A stretch of 13,789 nt of DNA from Bacillota bacterium. Its GTDB lineage: Bacteria > Bacillota > Clostridia > Christensenellales > SZUA-584. Position 1 is the first letter of the stretch. The number at the start of each line of letters is the position of its first letter. The notes under the pieces are model-generated. The model saw only the letters and a program-made list of their open reading frames with translations, did no database searches and was not told the DNA's origin. This document shows, one piece after another, positions 13,437-13,789 of this stretch. The stretch is taken from assembly GCA_023396555.1 (NCBI GenBank), contig JAEWWC010000259.1:1-13789 (forward strand), given 5' to 3'. The position numbers were made by a program, and so were the translations under genes.

Positions 13437-13789
13437 TCAGAATTTCACCATATCCGCAATGTGTGCGGACAGCTGACTGATGTCCATGCGAACCTGTTGC
13501 ATGGTGTCGCGGTCGCGCACGGTGACGGTGCCCGTCTCCAGAGTGTCGAAGTCCACGGTGATGCAGCACGGCGTACCGATCTCGTCCTGACGGCGGTAGC
13601 GCTTGCCGATGCTGCCCGTGGTGTCGAAGTCCACCATATGGTCCTTAAGCAGCATGTCGTAGATCTCCTGCGCCTTGTCGTTGAGTTGCTTCTGCAGCGG
13701 CAGCACGGCGGCCTTGAACGGTGCAAGCACGGGGGAGAGGTGCAACACAACGCGCGTTTCGTTCTCCAGCTTTTCCTCGTCGTACGCGT
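13437..13789 (-). CDS. glyQS: Glycyl-tRNA synthetase, C-terminal part (5' end cut by window)
   Basis: Only the last 116 or so codons are inside the window; the N-terminal catalytic core lies beyond 13789. The visible part is the anticodon-binding domain of the single-chain class II enzyme that charges tRNA-Gly. It shows AYDEEKLENETRVVLHLSP, then LAPFKAAVLPLQKQL, SIGKRYRRQDEIGTPCCITV and the end TVTVRDRDTMQQVRM. The GKRYRRQDEIGTP and VRDRDTM motifs are diagnostic and separate it from the two-subunit GlyQ/GlyS type. A GTG at 13748 is internal and not the start. The gene is followed by a strong terminator. Confidence 0.95.
   Translation of the reverse strand, partial: AYDEEKLENETRVVLHLSPVLAPFKAAVLPLQKQLNDKAQEIYDMLLKDHMVDFDTTGSIGKRYRRQDEIGTPCCITVDFDTLETGTVTVRDRDTMQQVRMDISQLSAHIADMVKF

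Noticed and set aside
1..13789. CRISPR array, insertion sequence or prophage
   Set aside because: No regularly spaced repeats, transposase, integrase or phage structural gene was recognised on either strand.

Overview
The window looks like chromosomal housekeeping DNA from an anaerobic, Gram-positive-type bacterium, most likely a Clostridia-like Firmicute. The genes are GC-rich and the intergenic gaps AT-rich. Promoters are of the TTGACA/TATAAT type, ribosome binding sites are strong (GGAGG), and three genes use TTG starts with good ribosome binding sites. Gene content agrees: an oxygen-sensitive class III ribonucleotide reductase with the long NrdG form, a single-chain glycyl-tRNA synthetase, and a DUF2089-type regulator. 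The species cannot be named from the sequence.

Layout, left to right. (1) 1-2975, plus strand: nrdD-nrdG, making dNTPs without oxygen. A near-consensus promoter carries an NrdR box in its spacer, DnaA-box-like sites lie just upstream, and the leader can fold. (2) 2972-4093, minus strand: a DUF2089-type regulator followed by a three-helix membrane protein, then, from its own promoter, a small lipoprotein-like membrane protein whose stop overlaps the nrdG stop. (3) 4283-5793, plus strand: two overlapping RNA-modification genes, a COG1092-type methyltransferase and an RluA-type pseudouridine synthase. (4) 6013-8820, plus strand: a HAD-family phosphatase and an ABC-F ATPase, separated by a chain of hairpins ending in a T-tract. 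(5) 8831-12146, minus strand: a seven-helix/PAS/GGDEF diguanylate cyclase followed by a FapA/DUF342 protein. (6) 12364-13254, minus strand: nucleoside-diphosphate kinase followed by a GyrI-like effector-binding gene broken by one in-frame stop. (7) 13437-13789, minus strand: the C-terminal end of glycyl-tRNA synthetase, cut by the window edge, followed by a strong terminator.

Functional links: NrdDG and Ndk both feed the (d)NTP pools. The methyltransferase/pseudouridine synthase pair, the ABC-F protein and GlyRS all serve the translation apparatus. The cyclase and FapA may form a c-di-GMP or cell-surface module, although no flagellar gene is visible here.

No CRISPR array, insertion sequence, phage gene, tRNA or rRNA was recognised, and no gap longer than 300 bases lacks a gene. 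I see no clear-cut undescribed system. The best leads are the cysteine-rich PAS region of the cyclase beside fapA, the single-stop GyrI-like gene, the NrdR/DnaA-like promoter of nrdD, the 10-bp inverted repeat before the HAD gene, and the hairpin chain before the ABC-F gene.
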